Position numbers and translations under genes: made by a program
Notes under the pieces: model-generated
Database searches by the model: none
Seen by the model: only the letters and a program-made list of their open reading frames with translations
Told to the model about the DNA's origin: nothing
Part shown: piece after piece, positions 28,012-36,440 of the stretch
Layout of the letters: each line of letters opens with the position of its first letter
How positions within the stretch are numbered: the first letter of the stretch is position 1
Origin: Spirochaetales bacterium
GTDB lineage: Bacteria > Spirochaetota > Spirochaetia > DSM-27196 > Salinispiraceae
Direction of reading: 5' to 3'
Assembly (NCBI GenBank): GCA_009991955.1
Contig: JAACWS010000022.1
Span: forward strand, 58,839-122,838
Length of the DNA: 64,000 nt

Positions 28012-28128
28012 TTAGGCCGCCTTTGGGGGTACCTGGGGTGGTACCGGTTCGTTCGGATCGGGGTCTTCGTTCTCCAAGGACCTCAGGTATCGCTGATAAG
28101 CTACCGCCCGGCCAATGGAGTTACTCAA
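28012..28128 (-). other. Short unassigned coding-like frame between acyl-CoA ligase and response regulator
   Basis: A frame of 58 sense codons, stop to stop, lies between the ligase stop and the response regulator start. From a TTG at 28128 it would give a 38-residue peptide starting LSNSIGRAVAYQRYLRSLE and ending in a Pro-rich PPQVPPKAA tail. Its codon choice looks like neighbouring genes. No convincing ribosome-binding site. It could be a small gene, a gene remnant, or an extension of the ligase reached through slippage on the A7 run at 28184-28190. Confidence 0.3.
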
Positions 28129-28169
28129 GGATACCCGTTCTTCCGACCCAAGGGAAGCAACCTGAACCC

Positions 28170-30107
28170 CTAGGAAAAGAACATTTTTTTAAGGGCCTCA
28201 AGGTTCAGAGAATTCTGGGGCTTTTCTCCCGGGTCGCTATACATATACTCAACCTTTTCACCGTAGGCCTCCAGAACCTTGTGGCGGATGAGCTTCATGG
28301 TCGAGTTAATCATCTTATTGTCCTCGCTGAAGGGCTGGTCAAGGACCAGAAAGGTCTTGGGGGTCCACACCTTCGGGAAACGGTCTGTATACGCCGACTG
28401 GGATAGATAGCTATGAAACTCGCTTACCAGTTCATCGAGCAATTGGGTCTCGTTGCCAAGTCCCTTCTTTTTTTGTACAAATTCCACTCCCTCGGGATCG
28501 AGGGTAATAAGAGCACTAACGTACTTCTTGTGGTCGCAGTAGAGCATACACTGGGCGATCATTGGGCTCGTATTAACGATGGCTTCCTCAATTTCCTCCG
28601 GGCTATACTTCTCTCCATCGGCCGAAATAAGAAGGGCTTTTTCCCGTCCCATTACGTACAAAAACCCGTGGGGATCGAGTAGACCTAGGTCTCCGGTGTA
28701 GAGCCACCCACGCTTGATAACTTCTTCGGTTGCTTGGGGATTTTTGTAGTAGCCCTTCATTACGTTGCGACCCTTCACCAAAATTTGTCCCTTTTGCCCT
28801 GGGGGTACTTCGTTACCCCCATCATCGATGATCTTTACTTCCATCCGGGGAACGGTGGTACCGGTACTGCCGATTTTGTGTAGGCCCTCTCGATTTGTAG
28901 AAATAACCGGACTGGCTTCGGTAAGCCCGTATCCCTGGTAGACCGGCACTCCGATAGCCTTAAAAAATTGCTGCTGGGTAATATCAAGGTAGGCCCCGCC
29001 GGAGACACAGAACTGAAGTTTCCCTCCAAATACGTCTCGTAGCCTGGGAAAAATAAGCAGGTTAGCTATCGAATAGGGCCAGAAATGCAAAAACCGGACC
29101 AAAAAATTAGGTCGGGTCTTGTATCCATCGCCGTTCATAATAATTCTGCTGGAAAGCCCCCGTCGAAAGAGTATTTCGATTATTCCGTCCTTTTTTCGAA
29201 TTGCAGTAATCATTCTATTCATGAAGTTTTGGGTAAGACTTGGAACGGTCAAGAGGAAGTCTGGCTGTACTTCTTTGAGGTTTCCAGGAATGTTTCGCAG
29301 AATACTCATCGACCCTCCCCGAGCATCTACGAAGTAGAGGGCAAGTTTGCGCAAGAGAGCGGCGTAGAGGGCAATGGTATGGGCAAAACTGTGGTCTATG
29401 GGCAAAATTACCAAAGTCTTGAGTCCGAAGGGAATAAAGAACAGGTCGGTCGACTGGCGAACATTCTCGTGGAAGTTCTCGTGGGTTAACATTGCGCCCT
29501 TTGGGTTCCCTGTGGTTCCCGAGGTATAACAAATAGTGGCCGTATCCTCGGGGCCTATTTCTTTTTCGATTTCGGCTAACTGACTCTGGACCTCTTGGAT
29601 TTTGAGGGCCTCGTTCCCTTGATCGATAAGTTGTTGATACAAAAGTAGGTCTTTTCCTACCTCAAGGCCGTGTTTCTTCGCAAGTTCCTCGGCAAGTTCG
29701 TGGTCTGAATCTAAGAGGATAATTTTGGGATTTTTCTCGTACTGAGAATAGACACTCATGACCTTTTCCGAGACGTTTCGGCTAATGACAATCGCCTTAG
29801 AATCCGAATGGTTAATTCGAAAGGGTATTTCTTCAGCCAAGAGCTTCATAGACAAAGGCACTGTAGTGCCACCCGCCAGAAGTATTCCAAGTTCCGATAT
29901 GACCCACTGGGGTCGACCCTCAGAGATGATGGCAATGTTTCCGAACAGGTCCTGGCTCAGTAGGCTGGCAGCCACGGCCCGTGCCCGCTCACGGGTTTGT
30001 TGGTAGGTAGTTCCCTGCCAACCGGCATCGGTCTTTTCAAAAAGGTATCCATCGTTAGGAAAGGTTTCACAGGCAAAATTGAGGAGTTCTGGTATTGTTG
30101 GTTTCAT
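28170..30107 (-). CDS. Long-chain fatty acid-CoA ligase (AMP-dependent synthetase)
   Basis: 645 residues in the FadD/FACS size range. ANL-superfamily motifs are ordered normally: ATICYTSGTTGNPKGAML (P-loop, ~190-207), YQGYGLTEASPV (A5), YTGDLGLLDPHGFLYVMGR (A7/A8) and the C-terminal hinge. It activates fatty acids with ATP and CoA. The extreme C terminus reads ALKKMFFS. It heads a leftward run with the response regulator, PDZ and kinase genes. No ribosome-binding site precedes the ATG; the promoter -10 is 7 nt upstream. Confidence 0.92.
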   Translation of the reverse strand: MKPTIPELLNFACETFPNDGYLFEKTDAGWQGTTYQQTRERARAVAASLLSQDLFGNIAIISEGRPQWVISELGILLAGGTTVPLSMKLLAEEIPFRINHSDSKAIVISRNVSEKVMSVYSQYEKNPKIILLDSDHELAEELAKKHGLEVGKDLLLYQQLIDQGNEALKIQEVQSQLAEIEKEIGPEDTATICYTSGTTGNPKGAMLTHENFHENVRQSTDLFFIPFGLKTLVILPIDHSFAHTIALYAALLRKLALYFVDARGGSMSILRNIPGNLKEVQPDFLLTVPSLTQNFMNRMITAIRKKDGIIEILFRRGLSSRIIMNGDGYKTRPNFLVRFLHFWPYSIANLLIFPRLRDVFGGKLQFCVSGGAYLDITQQQFFKAIGVPVYQGYGLTEASPVISTNREGLHKIGSTGTTVPRMEVKIIDDGGNEVPPGQKGQILVKGRNVMKGYYKNPQATEEVIKRGWLYTGDLGLLDPHGFLYVMGREKALLISADGEKYSPEEIEEAIVNTSPMIAQCMLYCDHKKYVSALITLDPEGVEFVQKKKGLGNETQLLDELVSEFHSYLSQSAYTDRFPKVWTPKTFLVLDQPFSEDNKMINSTMKLIRHKVLEAYGEKVEYMYSDPGEKPQNSLNLEALKKMFFS

Positions 30108-30114
30108 AGACTAC

Positions 30115-30143
30115 AGAATACCAGAGCCCAGGAAAATTGGCAA
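30115..30143 (-). promoter_or_regulatory. Promoter of the acyl-CoA ligase gene
   Basis: Minus strand TTGCCA (30138-30143), 17-bp spacer, TATTCT (30115-30120), then 7 nt (GTAGTCT) to the ATG at 30107. No ribosome-binding site, consistent with a leaderless message. It lies inside the decayed PilZ end of the upstream relic. Confidence 0.5.
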
Positions 30144-30171
30144 AGAATAACGGTGTACCATCCCGAACAAG

Positions 30172-31420
30172 TTACAGAGACTCGAGTTCTTCTACCTCTT
30201 CCTCGGAGTCGTTGATAGTGAGTTCTTCGAGGGGTAATGCGAACCTGGAGTTCGGTGGTTTCGCCAAAACCCAGAGGCAATCGAATCGAGACCTCGAAAG
30301 CTTTGCCGTGGACTAACTCTATTTCGCGGTACAACGGTAGGCCCGAAAAAGACAAGTCACCAAGGTTCCCGAGGCGGGTATCGCCGGTAAAGACCTCAAG
30401 ATTATACAGTAGAATTTTACGCGGTTCCTTACGGGAAATACCCCCCAGACTTCGCTCCTCGCTGACCCGAAACTTAGTTACTACATACTTGAGTTCCTGC
30501 CCACCTACTCGTAGGTAGGTACCGAGTTGGGACATAACCCGCGCAGTGTGAGATGCAACTTCGGCGTTTATGGCGGCCTGTTGAATGGCCCCCGCTATAT
30601 CTTGGTACCCTTAGGCCTGGACTTCAAGGGTAGACGAAAACTCTTGGACACTGGTGTGGTCACTCGTAGAAATTCCAAGGGATTTTTCGAGACTCTGATT
30701 CTGTTGAATAAAGATATGAGAGAATAGTTCGATATTCTGGGCAATGTCCCGGACCGATTCGCCGATACGGCAAAGGGATTTTTGGGTCTCTTCGGAAAGT
30801 GATTTAACCTGCTCAGCTTCTTGGGCTTCTTCGGACCACCGCTCGGCCCCTTTGACAATTTCATCCCTCGTGCGCCGAAGAAAATCACCTATTTCCAAAA
30901 TTGATTTCCGTGAATGGGTAGGAAGGGTACGAATCTCTCCGGCAATTACCCCGAGCCCCGCCTGGGATAAAGCGCGCCATTTGCTCGGTGCCCGAAGGAG
31001 CTCCAGAAGCTTGGTTGCTTCCCGGTTGGTACCTTCTAGTTCCCGGTGGATTCGGGTACTTTCGTTTATATGGGACCGGATCCGGGTCAACTGGGCCTCG
31101 AGGTCCTCAAGGTCTACTTGAAAACTTTTCACCTGATGGAGATTTTGGCCCATACTCACCGACTGGGAGTGGGCTTCTTCGGAAACATGGCGGGCGGAAA
31201 AAAAGTTATCCGATGCAAAAAGATTAAACTTCCTGGTCGATTGGGAGATGTCAAGAAAAATGAGGTTTAGACGATTTGTAAGGTGATTCAAACTTCCAAT
31301 AACTACCTTGAGGGCCACCGAGTCGGTAGGTGGGAGGGTAAGAGTTAGGTCGATGTCTTCGTTACCTGAAACCTGATGAATTTGCCGAGAAACCCGTTTA
31401 AGGGGCCCCAGAAAATGCAA
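30172..31420 (-). pseudogene. Decayed HAMP/methyl-accepting signalling/PilZ protein
   Basis: Three pieces lie in a row on the minus strand. From 31420 the frame gives a HAMP-like segment, then MCP-type coiled coil including AGLGVIAGEIRTL, the degenerate counterpart of the conserved chemoreceptor tip. An in-frame TAA at 30611-30613 interrupts it; the same frame then continues with receptor-like YQDIAGAIQQAAINAEVAS before any ATG, followed by a PilZ start (SRKEPRKILLYNLEV, DLSFSG). Near 30235 the coding signal jumps frame to LPLEELTINDSEEEVEEL and stops at 30172. No transmembrane or sensor part precedes 31420, which is only a TTG without a ribosome-binding site. Together: N-terminal loss, nonsense mutation and frameshift. 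Confidence 0.7.
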
Positions 31421-31457
31421 AGGCCTAGAGAGACCTCTAGAAGACCCCTAAAAACCC

Positions 31458-32100
31458 TTAGAGCCTACATAAAATATCTTGCACAACCCGTTGGGCAAAA
31501 AGAGCGTAGGCTTTTGCCGAAAGATGAAGTCCATCCCCCGCCACGAGGCTAGGATCATCTAAGCCTTGGCGAGCAATTGTTGTTAGATCGAGAAAAGCTA
31601 CCCTCTGGCTACTGGCAATTTCTCGCATAATCCGATTGTATTCATCAATTTCGATCGAAATCCTCTCCCGGTTTTGGGGAGAATAACGGGATCGAAAGGA
31701 CCTTTACTTTGGTTGGGTCGCCCCCGGCGTAGGAAATAGCGAGGTCCAAGAGACTGGTACATTCTTGCTCAAACACGGCGAGGTTTTGACCCTGAAATTG
31801 ATTATTAACCCCAATAAGCAGGGTCACCAGGTCGAAACGCCCGACGGGCTCGGTGTTTCGCAGAGACTGAAGCAAGTTCCCCGTGGCCCAACCGGTTCGG
31901 GCCCTATACACTACTTCTACTTCATAGCCCCCCTCTTCTTCGAGTATCCGGGCGACCTGGGCCGGCCAGCGCTCGTCCTCACTGACACCCTGACCGATGG
32001 TATACGAATCGCCGAGGGCCAAATACCCCAGCCCCGAACCCCCGGCGAACAAAGACGAGAGAACAGACAAGAAAATCCAGACGAAAAGTCGCCTTTTCAT
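31458..32100 (-). pseudogene. Frameshifted SGNH/GDSL-family secreted hydrolase
   Basis: The gene starts at 32100 with a signal peptide (RRLFVWIFLSVLSSLFAG), then the SGNH block I YLALGDSYTIGQGVSEDERWP and block III LIGVNNQ. The first frame ends after 151 codons at 31645. Coding continues one frame over from about 31690: NRERISIEIDEYNRIMREIA, then block V as DGLHLSAKAYALFA with the catalytic Asp-x-x-His, ending at 31458. A loss of two bases at the ATCCCG/TTATTCT junction (~31690) explains the shift exactly. As it stands the product lacks its catalytic His. The ATG overlaps the stop of the GNAT-methyltransferase gene (ATGA). Confidence 0.78.
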
Positions 32101-33362
32101 TTCAACGTTACTTTATAGACAACCGTATCGTAATGAAGAGTTACCCTGCCTTCCTGGGCATACTCATGAAAGAGTTTACCTACCTTCTTTTTTGCTACCA
32201 CCCGAAGATCGGGATCGGTAGGCCAATGGGAGTTTGACTCAAGTCGGGCAACAAGCCCTTCTTTGTCGAGATTTTGGGAAGTATCCCAATGATACTCCTC
32301 CACCGACTCGGGAGATATTCCAACAGAATCGAGGTAGTACTGTAGGTCCGTCGGCCGGTACAAGGGACTCACATCCTGGTAGAGGATATCCAGAGCCTTA
32401 GCGAGTCCGTTTCCTCCATCAGTCCGTTGATTCCACACGAGCCACAAAGGAGCGCCGGGCTTTAGAAGCCTCCTCATTTCGTTCATCGAAGCCTCGTTTG
32501 CAAACCAATGAAAAGACTGGGCACAAACCACGGCGTCGGCACAGTGGTCTTCGAGGCCCGTCTCGTGGGCGGCTTTTGGAATAATTCGGGCACCGGTGTA
32601 AGCTAAAAGCTCTTCTTCCAGGACGTTGAGCATGTCGGGGTTTGGCTCCACGGCCAACACCCGAACTCCCCGTTCTAGCAGACCGATGGAAAAAATCCCC
32701 GTCCCGGCCCCGAGTTCTACAATAGTTGTCCCCGGTTCGGGGGCAATGCGGGCAAACACCTGGGCCGGGTACCCGGGCCGGGCTTTTCGGTAGGTTTGTG
32801 CCTTTCCAAGAAATCGGTCGACCCCGGAAACCGGGGTCGAGCTAGGTGCAGGGCCGGGGGGCAAAGCCGAAACCGGACGGCTCTCAGGCTTTCCCAGTTC
32901 CTTTACCATATTTGCAACCTCTGGTCTCTCTCGGTAGCCAAGTCCTGTATAGTACCCCCGGGCATAGGACTGGTCTTTCTTTCGGTTATGCAACATGATT
33001 CGTACACAACCTATCGAACGGGCGTAGTCTTCGGCTACGGAAATGAGCCTCGAACCAATTCCTTGGCCACGAAACTCTTTGTGCACTAGGAGGTCTGAAA
33101 TATAGAGTTCGGTTCCACCCAAGAGGGGAAAATGCCCCCGATGGGCGTTGAGGTAGCCGACCGGTACGTCGGGACTCGCCTCGGACTTACCCGTTCCTGC
33201 AGCCACCCAGACCAAGGAATCGGAGTCGGCCAATGCACGAAACTGCTCGATAGAAGCATCCCGGTCTTGGGCAGCAAAATCCCGGCCCTGCTCCTGTCGG
33301 TACCCGGCCAGCAGGTCGGCGAGGTAGGGTATGTCAGCGGAGTTAATTCTGCGAATCACCAC
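32097..33362 (-). CDS. GNAT acetyltransferase-methyltransferase fusion protein
   Basis: 421 residues joining two enzymes. Residues ~1-150 are a GNAT acetyltransferase: ISDLLVHKEFRGQGIGSRLI is the acetyl-CoA-binding motif A and ARGYYTGLGYRE is motif B. A Pro/Ser/Gly linker (about 160-178) leads to a class I SAM-dependent methyltransferase (~180-420) with TIVELGAGTGIFSIGLL (motif I), VLAVEPNPDML and AVVCAQSFHWF. Each half is complete on its own, so one polypeptide may modify the same substrate twice. Substrate unknown. GTG start has GGGAGG upstream. It is 13 bp after csaA in a leftward operon. Confidence 0.85.
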   Translation of the reverse strand: MVIRRINSADIPYLADLLAGYRQEQGRDFAAQDRDASIEQFRALADSDSLVWVAAGTGKSEASPDVPVGYLNAHRGHFPLLGGTELYISDLLVHKEFRGQGIGSRLISVAEDYARSIGCVRIMLHNRKKDQSYARGYYTGLGYRERPEVANMVKELGKPESRPVSALPPGPAPSSTPVSGVDRFLGKAQTYRKARPGYPAQVFARIAPEPGTTIVELGAGTGIFSIGLLERGVRVLAVEPNPDMLNVLEEELLAYTGARIIPKAAHETGLEDHCADAVVCAQSFHWFANEASMNEMRRLLKPGAPLWLVWNQRTDGGNGLAKALDILYQDVSPLYRPTDLQYYLDSVGISPESVEEYHWDTSQNLDKEGLVARLESNSHWPTDPDLRVVAKKKVGKLFHEYAQEGRVTLHYDTVVYKVTLK

Positions 33363-33375
33363 AAGGAAATCCTCC

Positions 33376-33720
33376 CTAGTACAGACGAGACCCCAGGGGT
33401 ACTTCCTGGGCAGGTTGGCTTAGAATGATACCCCCTTGGCCGTCAGAAAATCCCGTTACCAAACATTCGGACATAATGGGCCCAATTTGTTTTTTCGGAA
33501 AATTAACGACCCCAACAACCAGCCGACCAATGAGGTCTTCGGGAGTATATCGGACGGTGAGCTGGGCACTGGTCTTTTTGGTCCCAATTTCGGGCCCAAA
33601 ATCAACCTGAAGAATATAGGCGGGCTTTCGGGCCCCTTCAAAAACCTCGGCCGAGACTACCCGCCCAACCCGAAGGTCGACCCGAGCAAATTCTTCCCAA
33701 CTGAGGTTCGGCTCGCTCAT
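33376..33720 (-). CDS. csaA: CsaA-like tRNA-binding protein
   Basis: 114 residues, a single OB-fold tRNA-binding domain like CsaA or the C-terminal domain of MetRS: FARVDLRVGRVVSAEVFEGARKP at the start and VVNFPKKQIGPIMSECLV near the centre. CsaA dimers bind tRNA and have been linked to chaperone and export functions in Bacillus. It begins 2 bp after the aspS stop, so it belongs to the gat-aspS operon and may assist the tRNA-dependent amidation pathway. Confidence 0.9.
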   Translation of the reverse strand: MSEPNLSWEEFARVDLRVGRVVSAEVFEGARKPAYILQVDFGPEIGTKKTSAQLTVRYTPEDLIGRLVVGVVNFPKKQIGPIMSECLVTGFSDGQGGIILSQPAQEVPLGSRLY

Positions 33721-33722
33721 AC

Positions 33723-34997
33723 CTAGGGTTTAATCCTCTTACGATCCCGAGGAAAGAGGCTGGCCTCTTTTACGTTGTTCAAACCGAGGATCTTTTGGGT
33801 TAATCGCTCGAGACCAATCGCGAAGCCGCCGTGGGGTGGACAGCCATACTTGAAGATGTCGGTGTACCCACCGAGGCCTTCTTCGGTGAGTCCAAACCGG
33901 GGGAGGGTTTCTAAGAGCATAGGGTACTCGTTTATCCGCCGGCCTCCGGTAGTAATCTCTAGGCCCCGAAATATAAGGTCAAAGCTCATGGTTTTGAGTC
34001 CCCGAGGAAAGGTATAGAAGGGGCGTTTTTTTCGGGGAAACTCGTTGATAAAAACCAGGTCCACTCCGAATTGTTCCATAGACCAATCGCAGATAACTCT
34101 CTCGGCTTCGGGGTTTATTTCAAAAAGCCTATGACCTACCCGATCGCTGGCGATTTTTTTTGCCTCTTCGTGGGGTAGTCGTGGTGCCTTAGCGACCTGT
34201 TCGGCGGTTGGAACGGTGGCGTTCCATTGATCCAAGATCGGCTGATGGTTTTCGCGAATTTTCTCAAAGATGTAGGTCAAAATTCCCGACTCCAGGTCCA
34301 TGAGGTCTTCTTCGCTTTCGATAAAGGCCATTTCGACGTCTAGACTGACGTATTCGTTCAAGTGGCGGGGGGTGTCGTGTTTCTCGGCCCTATAGGCTGC
34401 ACCGATTTCAAAGACCCTCTCCATTCCCGAGCTAATCAAGGCCTGTTTGTAAAACTGGGGGCTCTGGGCCAAGTACACCTTTGTTTCAAAGTACTCAACC
34501 TCAAAGAGCCCGGTACCCCCTTCGGTTCCGCTGCCAATGAGTTTACTGGTCTTGATTTCGGTAAAATCCTGGCTCCGCAGGTATTCGCCAAAGTACTGGT
34601 TGATTGCCGATTGGAGGGTAAAAATGCTTCGAATCTTAGGATTTCGTAGACTGAGCATCCTATGGTCCAGAATCGCCTCCAGTCCTATCCGCTCGGGGTC
34701 CTGATTAATTGGTACGGGCAAATCTCCCGCTGCCGCAGCCATAATTTCTACCCTTTCGACGACCATTTCTAGGCCTTCGGGGGCCTTTTCGTTGGCCTGA
34801 ATGGGTCCTGTGGCGGCCAAGACGGTTTCTACTCCAAAATCAACTGCCCCTTGGAATACCAGTTGGGCCATTCCGCTTCGGTCCCGGAGGACCACAAAGC
34901 TGATTCCCCCCAACTCCCGTACCCGGTGAACCCACCCCCGTAGGGTAACTTTTTTTCCCACGTACTCTTTGAGTTCCCGTATTAGGACACGATCCAT
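33723..34997 (-). CDS. aspS: Aspartyl-tRNA synthetase, archaeal type, probably non-discriminating (AspS2)
   Basis: 424 residues, short because the bacterial GAD insertion is absent, as in archaeal/eukaryotic-type AspRS. An OB-fold anticodon-binding domain (1-100, VTLRGWVHRVRELGGISFVVLRD) precedes the class II core: motif 2 near AAYRAEKHDTPRHLNEY and motif 3 near GFAIGLERLTQKILGL. It is adjacent to gatCAB, so the likely job is to charge both tRNA-Asp and tRNA-Asn with Asp, the latter then amidated by GatCAB. Non-discrimination is inferred from context. AAGGA precedes the ATG. Confidence 0.9.
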   Translation of the reverse strand: MDRVLIRELKEYVGKKVTLRGWVHRVRELGGISFVVLRDRSGMAQLVFQGAVDFGVETVLAATGPIQANEKAPEGLEMVVERVEIMAAAAGDLPVPINQDPERIGLEAILDHRMLSLRNPKIRSIFTLQSAINQYFGEYLRSQDFTEIKTSKLIGSGTEGGTGLFEVEYFETKVYLAQSPQFYKQALISSGMERVFEIGAAYRAEKHDTPRHLNEYVSLDVEMAFIESEEDLMDLESGILTYIFEKIRENHQPILDQWNATVPTAEQVAKAPRLPHEEAKKIASDRVGHRLFEINPEAERVICDWSMEQFGVDLVFINEFPRKKRPFYTFPRGLKTMSFDLIFRGLEITTGGRRINEYPMLLETLPRFGLTEEGLGGYTDIFKYGCPPHGGFAIGLERLTQKILGLNNVKEASLFPRDRKRIKP

Positions 34998-35009
34998 AGT
35001 TTTTCCTTT

Positions 35010-36440
35010 CTATCCCAGGTGCTCTTTGAGCATTTTTTGTACCATTCCCGGTTCGGCCCGGCCCCCACTGGCCTTCATTACCTGACCCATGAGGAATCCC
35101 ATAGGTTTGGTATCGCCAGCTTTTATTTGTTCGACCGCCACCGGGTTGTCAACCAAGACCTGGCTCACGAGTTTTGCCAGCTCCCCAGAGTCGTTCATCT
35201 GTTCTAGCCCTTGCTCAGCCATAATAACCCGTGGATTCTTATTCTTCTCAAATACGAGCTCGAGAATGGTTTTTGCAATTTTCCCGTGGATTTTTCCTTC
35301 GGCCATGAGAGTCAAAAGTTCGGCAAACCTTTCGGGGGTCAAAGGCGATTCAGCTGCGCTCTGACCCGTTCGATTGAGAAGCTTTTGAACATCCCCGGTC
35401 ATCCAGGTAGCAACCGTGGGTCCGTCGGCACCATATTCAAGAACCTTTTCGAAGTAGTCGGCGTTGGCCTTTTCTTCACCGATAACCTCGGCCTGGGTTT
35501 GGGAAATACCCAAGGTCGATACCAGACGGACCCGTCGATCCAGGGGTAACTCAACAATTCGAGTTTCGAGGTCCGCCAGAAACTCCGGGGTGGTGCGAAA
35601 GGGAGGTAGGTCCGGTTCAGGAAAGTACCGGTAGTCGTTCGCGTTTTCTTTACTCCGCATGACAATGGTCTGGTCTCTGTTTTCGTTCCAAAGCCGGGTT
35701 TCCTGAACGACCGTTCCCCCGTCTTCGAGAATTTCGGTTTGTCTATCGATTTCGTAGTTGAGGGACAGCCGCACAAATCGGGAGGAGTTTAGGTTTTTTA
35801 CCTCAACCTTCCTCCCCAAGCCCGCTCCCTTGGTATTGACCGAGACGTTAGCGTCGCAACGCATGGACCCCTCGTCCATGTTCCCGTCACTCACCCCCAG
35901 GTACCGGACGATTCGGCGCAACTCGTGGATCAGAATTTCGGCCTCTTCCCCCAAGTTTAGGTCGGGCTCAGTGACTATTTCGAGCAGAGGGGTTCCGGTC
36001 CGGTTGTAGTCGACGAGGGACATATCACCGGCGTGGATCATCTTTCCTGCGTCTTCTTCCAAATGGCACTCGTGAATTCGAACCCGCTTTGTAACCCCAT
36101 CGACCACGATGTCGATCCATCCATTTGTTCCCAGGGGTTTTGCAAACTGACTGATTTGGTAGTTCTTGGGCAGGTCGGGGTAGAAGTAATTCTTTCGTTC
36201 GAACAGACAGGTATCGGCCAAATCGCAGTGCAAGGCCTTGGCTACCAAGTACGCCTTGCTCATGGCCTCTTGGTTCAGGCTTGGCAGGGACCCGGGCAAG
36301 CCCATGCACACTGGGCAGACGTTGGTGTTTGGTTCATCTCCGAACCGGTTCCTACATCCACAAAAGATTTTCGATTCGGTCGTCAGCTGGACGTGAATTT
36401 CGAGGCCCACGAAACTGTCGTATTTGGTAGGGTATCTCAT
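35010..36440 (-). CDS. gatB: Asp-tRNA(Asn)/Glu-tRNA(Gln) amidotransferase subunit B
   Basis: 476 residues. GatB signatures: VGLEIHVQLTTESKIFCGC at the N terminus with a zinc-site CGC...CPVC pair (NVCPVCMGLPGSLP), DYNRTGTPLLEIVTEPD, and the C-terminal YqeY-like domain ending KASGGRAEPGMVQKMLKEHLG. GatB binds the misacylated tRNA and performs the kinase/transamidase steps. The start overlaps the gatA stop by 4 bp (ATGA). Confidence 0.96.
   Translation of the reverse strand: MRYPTKYDSFVGLEIHVQLTTESKIFCGCRNRFGDEPNTNVCPVCMGLPGSLPSLNQEAMSKAYLVAKALHCDLADTCLFERKNYFYPDLPKNYQISQFAKPLGTNGWIDIVVDGVTKRVRIHECHLEEDAGKMIHAGDMSLVDYNRTGTPLLEIVTEPDLNLGEEAEILIHELRRIVRYLGVSDGNMDEGSMRCDANVSVNTKGAGLGRKVEVKNLNSSRFVRLSLNYEIDRQTEILEDGGTVVQETRLWNENRDQTIVMRSKENANDYRYFPEPDLPPFRTTPEFLADLETRIVELPLDRRVRLVSTLGISQTQAEVIGEEKANADYFEKVLEYGADGPTVATWMTGDVQKLLNRTGQSAAESPLTPERFAELLTLMAEGKIHGKIAKTILELVFEKNKNPRVIMAEQGLEQMNDSGELAKLVSQVLVDNPVAVEQIKAGDTKPMGFLMGQVMKASGGRAEPGMVQKMLKEHLG

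Noticed and set aside
28023..28406. Plus-strand 127-codon frame antisense to the acyl-CoA ligase end
   Set aside because: Shadow of the ligase and the short minus-strand frame; no recognisable domain or ribosome-binding site.
30104..30171. C-terminal 23 codons of the PilZ frame down to 30104
   Set aside because: They read through the ligase promoter in an unlikely composition; the acidic PilZ-like end lies in the shifted frame stopping at 30172.
31421..31445. GAGACCTCTAGAAG resembling the inverted-repeat element end
   Set aside because: Only a single end is present and no matching interior or partner end lies within 120 bp either side.
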